Shown here piece after piece: positions 18,045-29,643 of a stretch of 64,000 nucleotides of DNA. Position numbers and translations under genes: made by a program. The notes below the pieces were generated by a model. The model was not told the origin of the DNA. It searched no databases and worked only from the letters and a program-made list of their open reading frames with translations. Origin of the DNA: Tetragonia tetragonoides (Eukaryota; Streptophyta; Magnoliopsida; Caryophyllales; Aizoaceae); the NCBI GenBank assembly GCA_038025085.1, contig CM076143.1, positions 15,919,501 through 15,983,500 on the forward strand, read 5' to 3'. How positions within the stretch are numbered: position 1 is the stretch's first letter; each line of letters begins with the position of its first letter.

Positions 18045-18659
18045 TGGCAGTTATGGATGCCTAGAGGTTCAATAGCCATGTTGAATCTTTCAGCAAACCC
18101 ATGAGGAAACCCTAATCAGACAATTCAGCAGTTACGTATTCACATTGAAGTCAAAAGAGATCAGCAGAATCTCTAGTACAGTGGATTGATAAGTTCTAAA
18201 TGTTAAACAAGAAGCTTATTTGAACAGGTAAGCACCAAGAAGACAGACAGGAGCTATGTACAAAATTGGTGAAATGAAGTCCAATGAACTAAAAGTACTT
18301 AGAGAAGAAGAAGAGGAATGCCTAAGATGCTGGGGCTTCATACAGCAAAATTGAGATTATTTTTTGTATGAACCCCAAGGCAAGATTTACTTGTTGCATC
18401 ACATAGATCACAATATAGGTCATAAGCTAACTCGAATTGACTCTAAAGTAAACATGCAATCCGAGAGAGAAAACCAGAGATAGGAAGAATAATCAAACGA
18501 TTAGAAGGGCTCAATTCGCGAAGCCTCAGCGCATGGATTAAACAAAGCAGCTTACATAGTCAAGAGGGAATTCAATGATACATTGACATATCCGGGCTTT
18601 TGTGCCAGTCGAAGAGTGCATTATTTAATTTGTCAGATATAATGTGTCCAACATTGGTG

Positions 18660-18674
18660 CCCCCCCCCCCCCCC
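18660..18674. repeat. C15 homopolymer
   Basis: Fifteen consecutive C followed by a T run, in the last prolidase intron, about 65 bases from the donor of the penultimate exon. Length may be unreliable. Confidence 0.8.
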
Positions 18675-19525
18675 TTTTTTTCCCCCGAATGATAGAGCAA
18701 TCACAAATAAAACCATGCTATATGAAATATGACATTACCACATCACTTTCAATTCGCACTCCACCAAAATCCTCAAATGTCTGTAGAGCCTCACAGTTGA
18801 AGAATTTCGAAGTGTCTGGGTTTTCCATTGCTGGAATCAATAAAGCATTGATGAAGTAGCATCCAGGCTCCACCGTGATCACCTGAAACAGGGTCAAAAT
18901 CTTTAGTTCTTAGGCTGTTTTACAAGGGAATTTTAGCCTTTAAGGTAACTCCCGTAAAAAAAAAACATGAACCAACTTTAGTAAACCATCTGTAGTACGC
19001 AACTACGCACACAATGACACATGGACACGATGCAGAATTTCATGACAGAGGGAAATTCACCATGGTGGAGGATGACAGAATCTGTCATGAAATTCTCACA
19101 GCAACATCAATGTTCTGTAACTGCCTGCTAGTGGGTTAAGGTGAGATGCCTATTGAGGGAAAAATAGGCGTACGTCCCAGAATTTACGCACACATTCGAC
19201 GGTTGTGCTAATCCCTAGTCGATTGTCCCCTGATGTCCCTACAGTGCTATGATCCTGCGAAGGCACAATGGTAACTAAAGTCCTCAGCCTATAAATAGTA
19301 TACCTCAAGAGCACTTCACATAGAGACCCAAGTACTCTAACCCGCCTTCAAGTGTCATCGAGTTCCTTTGCCCAGTGTCAATCCACAGTGTCATGGACAC
19401 TAGTCCCTGGGTGAGCGAGAGAACAGCAAATGGAGGACCAGGAGTCCTCACAAAACAAATATAAATACAATTGCGGGTTTTCGCACAAAAAGAGGACCAG
19501 GGTCCAGGAGCACTCACAAGACAAT

Positions 19526-19640
19526 AGAAATAAAGTGTCTCCTAAAAGTACCTCCCGCTCTAGCCCACAAAGAGGCTAAGTAAGTGACCCTATCCCAAAC
19601 TAACTTGGTCACGACCTGACTTATGTGTCAACATGGCCCT
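19526..19640 (-). mobile_element. LINE 3'-end fragment
   Basis: On the minus strand it translates as DRVTYLASLWARAGGTF, the conserved C-terminal end of the LINE ORF2 seen in the other copies of this window. Short and degenerate, with no clear boundaries. Confidence 0.6.
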
Positions 19641-19663
19641 CCTAGATTATAAGGACAAGTAAC

Positions 19664-19910
19664 TAGGGGTGAGCACGGGAACTAGGTACGTACCCGGTTT
19701 TGGTCCTGGAACCGGAGTGGGTTGGGGTCTGGGGAACTGTAACTGGTTTATGTGGGACCAATTCTGGGTACAAAAGTCCGGACGCGGTTGGACCAATTCC
19801 AAATCTGGGTATCACCATTGCGGAGCCTGTACCCATTGGGTACCAGGTGGCTGGCCGCTGGTGGGACCAATTTCAAGTGTTGTTGTAAAAATATTGTAAA
19901 TTTGTAGTAT
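19664..19910 (+). repeat. GC-rich interspersed repeat starting TAGGGGTGAGCACGG
   Basis: This stretch is much richer in G and C than its surroundings and has repeated GGTACC, GGGACCAATT and ACCGG phrases. The start CTAGGGGTGAGCA is a familiar start of plant non-autonomous elements. The right end is not defined, so the class is left open. Confidence 0.35.
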
Positions 19911-21372
19911 TTGGATAATGCTTTATTATGTTCCAAGTACCTTTTAAAGGTTGGGGTGACTTAAATCCCCAAAACTACCACATGTTATGTGGGGTGGAGG
20001 CCTATTTGACCACTGCTTAGCAAACAAATCATAAAGCAGGGAAAGGAAAGAAAGTGATTTGGACAACCGACTCTTCGCTTCTTCTCTGATCGTAGAAAAG
20101 CAAATTCGTTCGAACTCTATTAGGTAAGAATGCTAGAGGCAGACGACTGCACTATAATTATGTGCATAAATAGATTTCCAAGCTTTTTGGTTAAGAAAAG
20201 AGGGGGAAGGATGGGAACTTAGTACCCGGTCCCGCCATTTCCAAGACTCTGAGGGTCCATATTAATAGCTTTGCTTACCGAGGTCGCTTAGGTTTATAAA
20301 ACCTAAGCATCCAATGACATCTATGCTTGTTCAGTCATATGATATCCGGTAATGGCACGATTGCGCCTATGATTGTCTGGATCCAATGTCAAAGGGTCTT
20401 AAAGATAATTGACACAAGGCGTTATGTGCTAAAGCAAACAGAAAACACCAGCAAGTTCACAGCATAATGAAAAACACCTCTTCCCAACACCCCCCCTTCC
20501 CCCCAAAAAAAAGACAAAATCAAAGCAGGGCAACCTGGTTTCCTGAACTATCTGAAATTTGTGTAGATGAAAGAATAGATGTATCAATAACAAAGCAATA
20601 GGATGTAAAGTGTAAACAATCTGAATTCTTTGCCAATATGATGATAAATTCCACTACAATTTTTGCTCCAGGGATCAAAATACATGATAGATAGATAATG
20701 ACGCTATCTAAAGATATATTTTGACAACTATGATACAATTTAACCAACTTATGCCACATCAATTATATCTGTAATAACTTTCACTGACATTGAAAATTTT
20801 GCCACAATAGTTCAGCCGATAAAAGTAGGATCACCACATACTACCGCAGCCATACGAATCCAAAGCACACACATTACAGACAACATTTAGGTGATGGTGG
20901 ACTGTAGATCTGAACTTTCATAGTCAATGAGTGACTACAACCCAGAAAACCATAGCATAACAACTTAAGAAGCGAACATACATTGTAAATAAGACGCTGA
21001 TCATCGCTGAATTTTCCATTTACCTGATCCAAACGAAAGAGACTAGTGAGAGTGAAGCTTCATAGCAAGATATTGGAGAAGCTAAATAACAAGTTGAACT
21101 GTCAAATCTTTTTTTTTTTCCATAAACTGCCAGGGTATATCAGCTCGCCATGTATTCTCTAGTAAAGGAATTAAACTAGACAACTAATAGCAGAGAGCCA
21201 GTCAATAGTCAATTACTACCAAATACAAACCTCATGTAATGCTTTTCTTTAGAAACTCGATGGCATAAATCTTTTGAAGTAAACAATAACATCTACTTTA
21301 GATTTGTATTTGCCAATATAGTACAACAGTGTCAAAAGGAAGTACTGAAGCAACCTTTATCACTCTTCAGCT

Positions 21373-22945
21373 GTTTTTTTCAGATAAAAGGAAAACATTT
21401 GATTGATGAAAACTGTGGAAGGATTCCTTACAAAGCAATACAAATACAAATACAGGTTCACCCCATTCCTGTGCACATCAGAAGTTAAGTAACTCCTCAC
21501 AGATGGTATAGGGAATAAGGCCATTTTCAGGTCCAGGGAAGACAATGTTATAGGTAAAGAGGCAGTTCGTGGCTCTAAAGAAGCTGATAATGCAGAGAAT
21601 AAGGCTAATCTTGATTCTAAGGCTAGGAAAAAGAATCGAGAACTGGAAAAAATAAAGTGCGATATTAACTATGACGGGCAAGGGATTAAGAGAGGCTTTC
21701 TCCATAGGAAGTAGTCTCATGTTTTTTGGTTGTTTCTTCATTAGGTCTTAGCATTTTGGAACTGCTCTTTTTTGGAGGATATCTTATCCTCTAGGCTCTA
21801 TGTATTCTTCTTTCTATCTAATAAAAATTTTCTTATCTAACAAAAAGAAACCAAGTAACTCCTAAAAGCATCTCCCACTCTAGCCCATAAAGAGGCTAAG
21901 TAATTGAAACTATCCCAAACAAGCTCAGGTCACAATGTTCTACCACCAAAAATACTTGTGTTCCTCTCCAACCAAATACACCAAAGAAACGCAAAGAAAG
22001 TGTCCTTCGAAATAAACTGCGTCTCCTTATATCCCCCAAAGCGAACCTGTAAGAAGTTCAAAACAGAGGCTAGACAAACCCAATGTTCTCCCCTGACACC
22101 AAATAGTTTGCCCGAAAGGAGCTGTGCCAAATCACAAATTCACAATGAAGAAAGACAGCGCACACACATATGGAGAAATAGCGAAACTTGGTCTCCTTCT
22201 CTGTAGAACATCATTAGTATTGATTCGTCCTAACATTCTAATATCCAAACAAAAGCTCGCACCTTCAATGGCACCTTCACCTTCCAAATTAATGTAGCCG
22301 TGCGGTGGCTGAAGACAGGTATGGAAAGCTATTGAGGAAAACACCCCCGTCGAATCACCTTTCCAAATTCTAGTATCCTCGGTATCAGAAGTTCAGAACT
22401 GTATCCAAGAGTCCCAACAAAGAGGTGAGCTCCTCCACCTCTCTATAGAGTGGTGCTCTATGAAAATGGAGATCCCACGAGTTCTCCTTTCTAGCATAAA
22501 AATCACAGACCCGAAGCTCATCCAAGTGTGAGAACTGAGAACTGATACAAATGCAGAAACCTCTCAGACGATGGCCTCTCTCAGTGCCATAAGTCCTCCG
22601 ACAACCTAAACCGAACTCCAGTCCCCAGCTTAAGGGCAATATGAGGAGAAAACAAAGGATAGTCCTGGAAATTTCCAGGGCCATGCGTAACAGACTAAGC
22701 AGATTTGGGAGAACGTTCAACGTCCACGCCAGTTGGTTATGTGTGTGATTGGGTGGTTTATTTGGCTTCACTTTGGGTGAAGGGAGCTGGGGCATTTATT
22801 AGGGGTCCCCTCGCGGACGTTCAAAGTCTTTGGGGAGATTTGTAATTTTACATTTTTTTTCTTCTTTTTGAGGACTCCTTGTCCTCTTGCCTTGTAAATT
22901 TGTCTTAGTTTTAGTGAAACTTTTATTTTATCTAAAAAGAAGGAT
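21373..22945. mobile_element. Mosaic of LINE fragments in alternating orientation
   Basis: At least four pieces abut. At 21373-~21520 (-) a LINE 3' tail reads outward as poly-T plus CAGATAAAAGG. At ~21530-21856 (+) a fragment ends in AATAAAAATTTTCTTATCTAAC. From 21857 to ~22730 (-) lies ORF2 C-terminal coding, with stretches like GRINTNDVLQRRRPSF and LHFHRAPLYREVEELTSLLG. At ~22731-22945 (+) the frame reads VVYLASLWVKGAGAF to a stop ending in GDL, then a 3' UTR ending TTATCTAAAAAG. All belong to the same family as the copy at 25080-27452. They are serial insertions into a prolidase intron. Confidence 0.75.
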
Positions 22946-23204
22946 TGGTTTGCTTACCTTCAAGGGGCTTTGGAGGTATTGTCGTGATTGGGATACCGTT
23001 TGCTTAAGGTGGAGACTGTCTGAGGTTCTGTCTCTGTTACTGTTTGTTGTCAGTGAAAAGGAGGGCAAGATAGGTGGTTCACATCAGCATGTGAACCTTG
23101 TCGTAATGAAGATCGTGGTTATTTCTTTGAGATATTGGGTGATTTGCGGGTCTTTCTCTTCAATTTCTTGCATTGAAATCAACGGAAACAAAGAGGAGGG
23201 TTCC

Positions 23205-23270
23205 TCTCCCTCTCTCTCCCTCCCTCATTGTCCGTCTGTACAGAGAGGGAGGGAGAGAGAGAGGGTTGTG
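23205..23270. repeat. CT/GA hairpin
   Basis: A CT-rich arm (CCCTCTCTCTCCCTCCCTC) is followed after a ~16-base loop by its reverse complement (GAGGGAGGGAGAGAGAGAGG). Strong hairpin potential inside a prolidase intron. It may be a foldback of a microsatellite rather than a functional element. Confidence 0.7.
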
Positions 23271-24259
23271 TGGATTAGGTGGCTGAATGAGGAGAGAGAA
23301 GGGGCGTTGGTTGGGTTAATGAGGGAAGGTTATTGATGCCATTTCATTTGATTGCCAAACTTTGCCAAATAGGGTAATGGAAAGAACAACGTGGGACGTC
23401 CCAAAAAGGAAAGTGGGAAGAAGAATCCGAGACAGAGGGAGTATATATATTTTTCTCCTTTCGAATAAACACCTATACACTGTTCCTTATTTCCTTCTGG
23501 ATTCCGTTTTGTAGTATTGCATTAGCATTACACTTTCCCAAGACAAAGAACCCAATATTTATCCTTTCTTACCTTTCCAATAAGAAAAAAATTATAGTGC
23601 AAACACATTGATGTCATTGCCATCTCAAGTAAAAAAACTGTTCCCGATAGCGTATTTTGTGACTTTACACAATTCAGCCACAAATGCTTCAGGAAGCGAA
23701 ATGATGCACTTTCAATGTCTCCTTTTAAACATTTGCATGCTCAAGCACACCAACAAAAGTAGACTTGTAATTAAGATAAAATTTGAAAAGGGGCTACATA
23801 TGGGAAATGAACAAGTTATGTCAGAGCCATAAAAGTGATATTCAGCTCCCATATCTAGCAATGCCACATCTCCATCCTTCAAGGTCTGCAGTAAGAGATA
23901 CAGCACAAGAGTTATCATCCAATCAGAAAGCTAGATCTTTCAAAGAAAACCAGCAATTAGGAACTCATGGAAATACATTTTCAAAATCAACTCATACAAT
24001 TATTGTAAGACGAGCAGAATTCTAGTGGGACGAGAGCATCGTGCAGGAAACTGAATGTATCTGTATGACAGTTGACCATAAAGTTTCAAACGCTGCATGA
24101 ACGATTGTTAAGCCACATCCTGAACATTCCAGCATGCAGATTCACATTCATATATGAAAGGAAATATAAGGGAAACATATGAGTACTAGTATATTGTAGC
24201 TTGTTTCTTTTTAGACTAGGTCTCTGGTTATGTCATAGACACGATGTATGTACAGTCCC

Positions 24260-24600
24260 AATTATTTTCATAATGGCCCCATTGCAGCCTGTATACGGTA
24301 CAATGTTTTCTCCTGACCCAATCTGGGCCTAGTTGTTTAAGTGTACTATATGCAGTCATTTAGGGTTTTTTGAGACATACAATAACGATCAGTTTTAACC
24401 TCCTTCGCTGAAAAATAGTGGATTAATTCTTCCATGGTTTTCCCCTCATCTTGAGGGTTTTCCATGTAAATCCTCTGTGATCTTGTCCTTGTTATCTCTT
24501 TACCTGTACTTTTCAATTTTTTGCACTTGTTTTGGATCTAGTTTTGGATCATTTTGGTATAAGTTTGAATATGTCAACCAATAATAAGAAATTGTTGGAA
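24260..24600 (+). mobile_element. Possible Copia LTR fragment
   Basis: The stretch TTTTCCCCTCATCTTGAGGG followed by TTTTCCATGTAAATCC resembles the repeat-region and polyadenylation area of plant Copia LTRs, and TGTTGGAATACGG occurs nearby at ~24594. No matching second LTR or coding region was found, so this is tentative. Confidence 0.3.
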
Positions 24601-25079
24601 TACGGGTTCTAGTTTCCTTCAGCTTAAGTTTCTGAATCTCTATATTTCTTTCCTAAGCAAGCTTAATGTAGTTAACTTGTGCTATATTTCTTTTTTCTTC
24701 CCCATAGAAGGCTTCTTACAACTGGAAGCAGCTCTTTGACAAACTCACCCTACCAAAAACAACTAAACCTGCCTGGATCTTGACAAAAGTAAGTTAAAAC
24801 TAACATACCTTTTCATTTGGAGCCGCTGCATGCCCATAATGAAGAATAGAACTGAAAGAAAATACAACACCCACTGCTTAGTATATTTCTAATATCGTAC
24901 TTGCAAAATTACACAATTAGTACTTCATTTTTTCTTTTCTCCACTATTTTGTCACACGAGAAAGGGGCAGGAGGGCAAACCCATCTACTTCAAACCCTAC
25001 AACTTCTCTGCAGATCATATAAAAGGAACTCATACAGCCGAAACAGCGAACATAGAAAATTACATACTCACTAAGCGTT

Positions 25080-27452
25080 TTTTTTTAGATAAGAGAAAAT
25101 TTTATTAATCAAATAATAAAGAATACAAAGAGATGGAGGATAAGGTATCCTCAGTATAAACAGAAAACTATCTAAACATCACACCAATGGCGTTGTACTA
25201 AAGTCAACGGAACACCCTTAAAGGCTCCCGCCGCCTTAGCCCAAAGAGAAGCCAAATAAACTATGTGATCCCAAACGTAATCAATAGTTTTCCGGAAAAA
25301 ATCCTGGAATTTCTCTCCAACCAAACACACCATAGTAGAGCCATACATGCACAACGCCACAACAACCTACCCTCCTTACTCTTCCTCATCGCCACAAATC
25401 GTATCTGTAAGAAATCGCCCACCGTGGCTGGACACACAAAGCTCTCCCCACACAACAATCTAGCCCATAAACTCCATGCAAAGTCACAGTACACAAATAA
25501 ATGCAGACAATCCTCCCCTGTGCCGACACATCACACAAAATCCAGGTAAAAGGGACCAACTAGGTCTTTTACGCTGTAACATATCATAGGTGTTCACCCG
25601 ACCTAGCACCAAGGTCCACACAAAAGCACGCACCTTCAGTGGAACCTTAGATTTCCAAATAAAGTAGATAAAGGAAAGTGGGGAAACTGAGATGGAAGGC
25701 TAACATGGTAGAGGAAGGACTTAGAAGAGAAGACCCCAGAAGGATCCCCTGTCCAAGTCCTAGAATCATCCCTAGGGACCAGTAGAGTAGAATTAAGAGC
25801 ACTCAGGAGGGAAACAAGCTCCTCCATCTCCCTATCATGTGGAGGTCGGCGTAAATGTAAGTCCCAAGAACAACCAGCAACTGAAAAAAACTCAGCCACA
25901 GGGGCCTCGTGTAAAGTGGACAGCCGAAAAATCCGGGGATATGTGGAAGAGAAAGGAAGATCCCCCCTCCACACATCCTCCCAGAACCGAACCCGTAGTC
26001 CATTACCCACATTGTACCTGACGAGCGGAAAGAAAAGAGACGATGAAATGAACTTCCAAGGGCATGCAGGAGAGACGTTCATCAGCGTCCCATCCGTTGC
26101 ACATAAGACCGTACTTGCTCCTAATTACTCAGAGGGAATCAGACTCCAGAGGAAACCGCCACAACCACGTACCCACTAGCGAAATGTTTTTGGACACCAA
26201 TCTACCAAAACCCAGCCCCCCCTCCGTTTTCGGCCTACAAACACGGTCCCAACTAACCAGGTGATCTCTCCTCTCCCCCCAGACCAGAGGAAATCCCTCA
26301 TAATCCTATTGGCAACACTAACCGGAATCCTGAACAAGGAGAGGAAATAAATGGGGATACTAGCTAAACAAGACTGAAGAAGAGTAATTCGCCCCCAAGG
26401 GAAAAATAGACTCCCTTCCAACCATCTAACCGCTTAGCCACTCTAGACACAACTGACTCCCAAAAAGACGCCGAATGAGGGTCACCCCCTAAGGGAACCC
26501 CCAAATAGGTAAGCGGCCATTGCTGCACCTGGCAGCCCACAAGACCAGCAAAGGACTCAATAACCCCATTCCCCACATCCCCCACATTAACCCCTGCCAA
26601 GCTACACTTAGACAGATTAACCTTCATCTTCATCTCGGACACGACCTCAAACACCTGTAACAAAGTAAGCACTCTCTTAAACCCCTCAATCTCAGCCGAG
26701 AGGAAAAGAATCGTATCATCGGCAAACTGAAGGTGGGAGACTGACACCCTCTCCCATCCTACTCTAAAACCCTCAACCGCCCCCCGCTCCACACCCCTAT
26801 CCAACATACGACCAAGAACATCAACAACCATGGTGAAGAGAACAGGAGACAGAGGATCTCCTTGCCTAAGGCCCCGCGACGACGTAAACCACTTATGAGC
26901 CGCCCCGTTAACAAGAACAGAAAAAACTAGCGTTACACAGGCAACCCCTAATCCATTTACGTCACCTCCCCCCGAACCCTTTCCTATCCATAACCCGATC
27001 CAAAAACGCCCAACTAACTCGATCATAGGCCTTCTCAAAATCCAACTTAAAAACTACTCTCTGAAAACTAGAACGACGAGCGTCGTCCACCACCTCGTTC
27101 GCCACTAAAGCAGCATCAAGGATCTGGCGACCCTCCACAAAAGCACTCTGAGCCATCGAGATCGTCCCAGACAAGACAGCCCCAAGTCGGATAGACAAAA
27201 CCTTCGTAACGATCTTATACACACTCGTAACCAGGCTAATTGACCTAAAATCTCTCACTTTAATGGACCGATCCTTCTTGGGGACTAAGGTGATAAAGTT
27301 GGAATTCATACTCCTCCCAATCACCCCAGTGGCATGAAACTCACTAAAAACCCACAGAAGGTCCTCCTCAATCACCTCCCAGCAATCCTGGTAGAAAGCC
27401 ATAGTAAAGCCATCCGGACCCGGGGATTTCTCTCTATCCATCCCAAACACCG
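25080..27452 (-). mobile_element. 5'-truncated LINE retrotransposon with reverse transcriptase remnants
   Basis: A 17-bp duplication CATACTCACTAAGCGTT borders the element on both sides (25063-25079 and 27453-27469). The minus-strand 3' end carries AATAAAATTTTCTCTTATCT plus an A run. ORF2 is present from within the reverse transcriptase onward: SPGPDGFTMAFYQ, FVEGRQILDA and LDFEKAYDRV at 26962-27492; RGLRQGDPLSP, then the catalytic FADDT box and TYLGVPLG at 26364-27038; then zf-RVT and C-terminal parts (WLERNSRIF, YLASLWAKAAGAF). The frame is broken several times, so it is inactive. The 5' truncation and tail are typical of target-primed reverse transcription. It sits in a prolidase intron in the same orientation as the host gene. 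Confidence 0.92.
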
Positions 27453-28192
27453 CATACTCACTAAGCGTTAATAGTTTGATACGCCTTCCCAATGTACATT
27501 CAAGTAGATTTATCCTTTCTCATCTAATGTATTCATATTTTCAGACCACTTATGTGTTTTGAGGGATCACAATGCCGCAAAAGGTTCATATGTTTCACAT
27601 GAATAATGCAGGCGCTCAAAACTACAAAAACAGTCAATATAAATCTCATACGGAACTCTTTTTCCCCTACATCCATCCTAAAGAGAGGGAAAAATAAATA
27701 ATTGAAGCTTACATTTTCGTCAAGGGAAATAATTATGGGCTTACAGCAAAACATGAGACCATTCCCATAAGAGAAACCAATTTCCAATATTATTGGCATG
27801 GGACAGTGTGGCACCCACAACTTGACCAACTTCCCTATGGTAACATACTCTCCCAGGGAAGTGGCAATTTACCAAAAACAAAGATTAAATAGTCATAATA
27901 AGGTAAAAAGACGACTAAGTGCATAATATAGGAAAAGTTAACTACCACGCCTTCTCCTAGTCTATTTATTACAAAACCCTGTTTTAGATGAGGAGAATGG
28001 TGCAGTCACAACAATATGCAACTATATGCAACTGCTTTCTCAATAAAGGATGTTAATATATTTGCATCAAGTTTTAAGTTCTTCTTTGCTAGCTTAACTT
28101 CCAGACAGGATTCGAAATATTTACGATAGCAAACAAGAAAAGAAACACTATCATGGTAAGAGTATTTTATGGTTAAGATCAATTTTTTTAAC

Positions 28193-28300
28193 ACACCTTA
28201 GCTAGTTGGTAGCAAAGTGTGTTCCCCACAACCAAGACTTTGGGTTTGAGTCTTGCCAACCATCATATTCACATATCATTTACGGAAAATGATGACGGTA
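28193..28300 (+). mobile_element. tRNA-derived SINE-like sequence
   Basis: An A-box-like TTAGCTAGTTGGTAG is followed 38 bases later by a B-box-like GGGTTTGAGTCTTGCC, the spacing of a tRNA-derived SINE head. The 3' side runs into the LINE target duplication at 28301, so the SINE may be older than that LINE. Confidence 0.5.
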
Positions 28301-28315
28301 GGCTAAGGCTTTTGC

Positions 28316-28637
28316 TGCGATGAGGAGGAGTAAGGAGGAGAAATTGTTATGGCGATGTGCTTGTATGGCGTTACTTTGGTGCGTTTGGTTGGAGAGGAAC
28401 ACCACGATATTTTCCGAGACTGAGAAGACAATTGATTATGTTTGGGATCATGTAGTCTATTTGGCTTCTCTTTGGGCTAAGGCGGCGGGGGCCTTTAAGG
28501 GTGTCCCGCTGACGTTAGTTCAACGCCATTGGCGTGATGTGTAGATAGTTCTTTCTTTTATACTGAGGATACCTTATCCTCCACCTTTTTGTATTATTTA
28601 CCACTTGATTAATAAAATTTTCTCTTATCTAAAAAAA
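28316..28637 (+). mobile_element. Short 5'-truncated LINE copy with target duplication
   Basis: The 15-bp direct repeat GGCTAAGGCTTTTGC flanks the insertion at 28301-28315 and 28638-28652. The insert encodes only the last ~70 codons of LINE ORF2 (RCACMALLWCVWLERN, then YLASLWAKAAGAFKGVPL, stop) and a 3' UTR ending TTTTCTCTTATCT plus seven A. It is almost identical to the corresponding part of the 25080-27452 copy, indicating recent activity of this family. Confidence 0.92.
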
Positions 28638-28841
28638 GGCTAAGGCTTTTGCACAGTTTTTCTTTTTTCTTTCTTTTCCCTTCCCCTTTTCCTTCTTTGA
28701 TTGGGGAAGGGGTTATTAGGGTCTTGTTTTTGGATAGTTGAAACATGCCTGTGCGCACACATCTTACCATGAGAAACGAGAAGAAGATAAATGTAGGAGG
28801 ACAAGAACTCAATGAATATGCTAACAATTTATTTACTATTT

Positions 28842-29339
28842 GATAAAGAGAAAATATGTTATTAATGAAGCCAAAACAGTACAGCAAAGGGGGACAAGTT
28901 GTTCTCCAAGAAGAGTTTAGCTACAAATTAGCCAGTTACGCTGGATCTGAGTAATTGGATAACTCCTAAAAGCCCCCGCAGCTCTAACCCACAGTGACGC
29001 TAAATAAGTGACCCTATCCCACAGCAGATCAACCGACATGGTCACGTCGTTCAATACTCTAGCACTCCTTTCCAACCAAAGGCACCAAATGATAGCAAAA
29101 ACCACATTACACCATAATAGTCTCCTCTCCTTTCCTCTCCCAAACTCCAAAAACCGCACCTGGAAGAACTCCACCACACTAGACGGACAAACCCACTTCT
29201 CCCCCAAAAATCCAAACAACCTCCCCCAAATGCGATGAGAAAAATTACATGCTAATAATGACGCCAAGAATCCAATCACTTCTGCTGCATATCTAGCGAA
29301 GTATCGTGAGAAGCCCTTGTTTCCTAAGAGAAAAAGCAC
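28842..29339 (-). mobile_element. LINE ORF2 C-terminal fragment
   Basis: A 140-codon minus-strand frame (28917-29339) carries the LINE C-terminal signature: KERRLLWCNVVFAIIWCLWL, then VTYLASLWVRAAGAF and a stop. The 3' UTR continues to about 28842, where a GATAAAGAGAAAATA tail motif occurs. It is more diverged than the 28316 copy. The 5' end is not defined because the MITE at 29352 begins almost immediately after it. Confidence 0.8.
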
Positions 29340-29351
29340 TTAATTCCTTTA

Positions 29352-29643
29352 GGGGCCGTTTGGTTAGGGGTAATGATTAAGGGGGTAATGGAATGAATTT
29401 ATAGGCAATGGGAGATATGTGAGGTAGTAGGGGTTAGATTTTGTGAGAAGGATGGTAATGATTACCCCCATTTGGGGGATAATAGAAACCCACCTCCCCC
29501 TAGGGTAATGATTTTCCCCCATTTTCCCTTCAATTTCACCATTACCCCCCTTAATCATTACCTTCATCACCACTTCACCTTACTATTTTACACTTTAATT
29601 TGCTCCCTTACCCCCTTAAACATTACCCCCAACCAAACGGCCC
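29352..29643. mobile_element. Tourist-like MITE (PIF/Harbinger)
   Basis: The left terminus GGGGCCGTTTGGTTAGGGG and the right terminus ending CCCCAACCAAACGGCCC are inverted repeats. TTA stands directly outside both ends (29349-29351, 29644-29646), the standard Harbinger target. Inner stretches GGTAATGATTAAGGGGG and CCCCCTTAATCATTACC also pair. It is 292 bp with no coding capacity. Confidence 0.85.
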
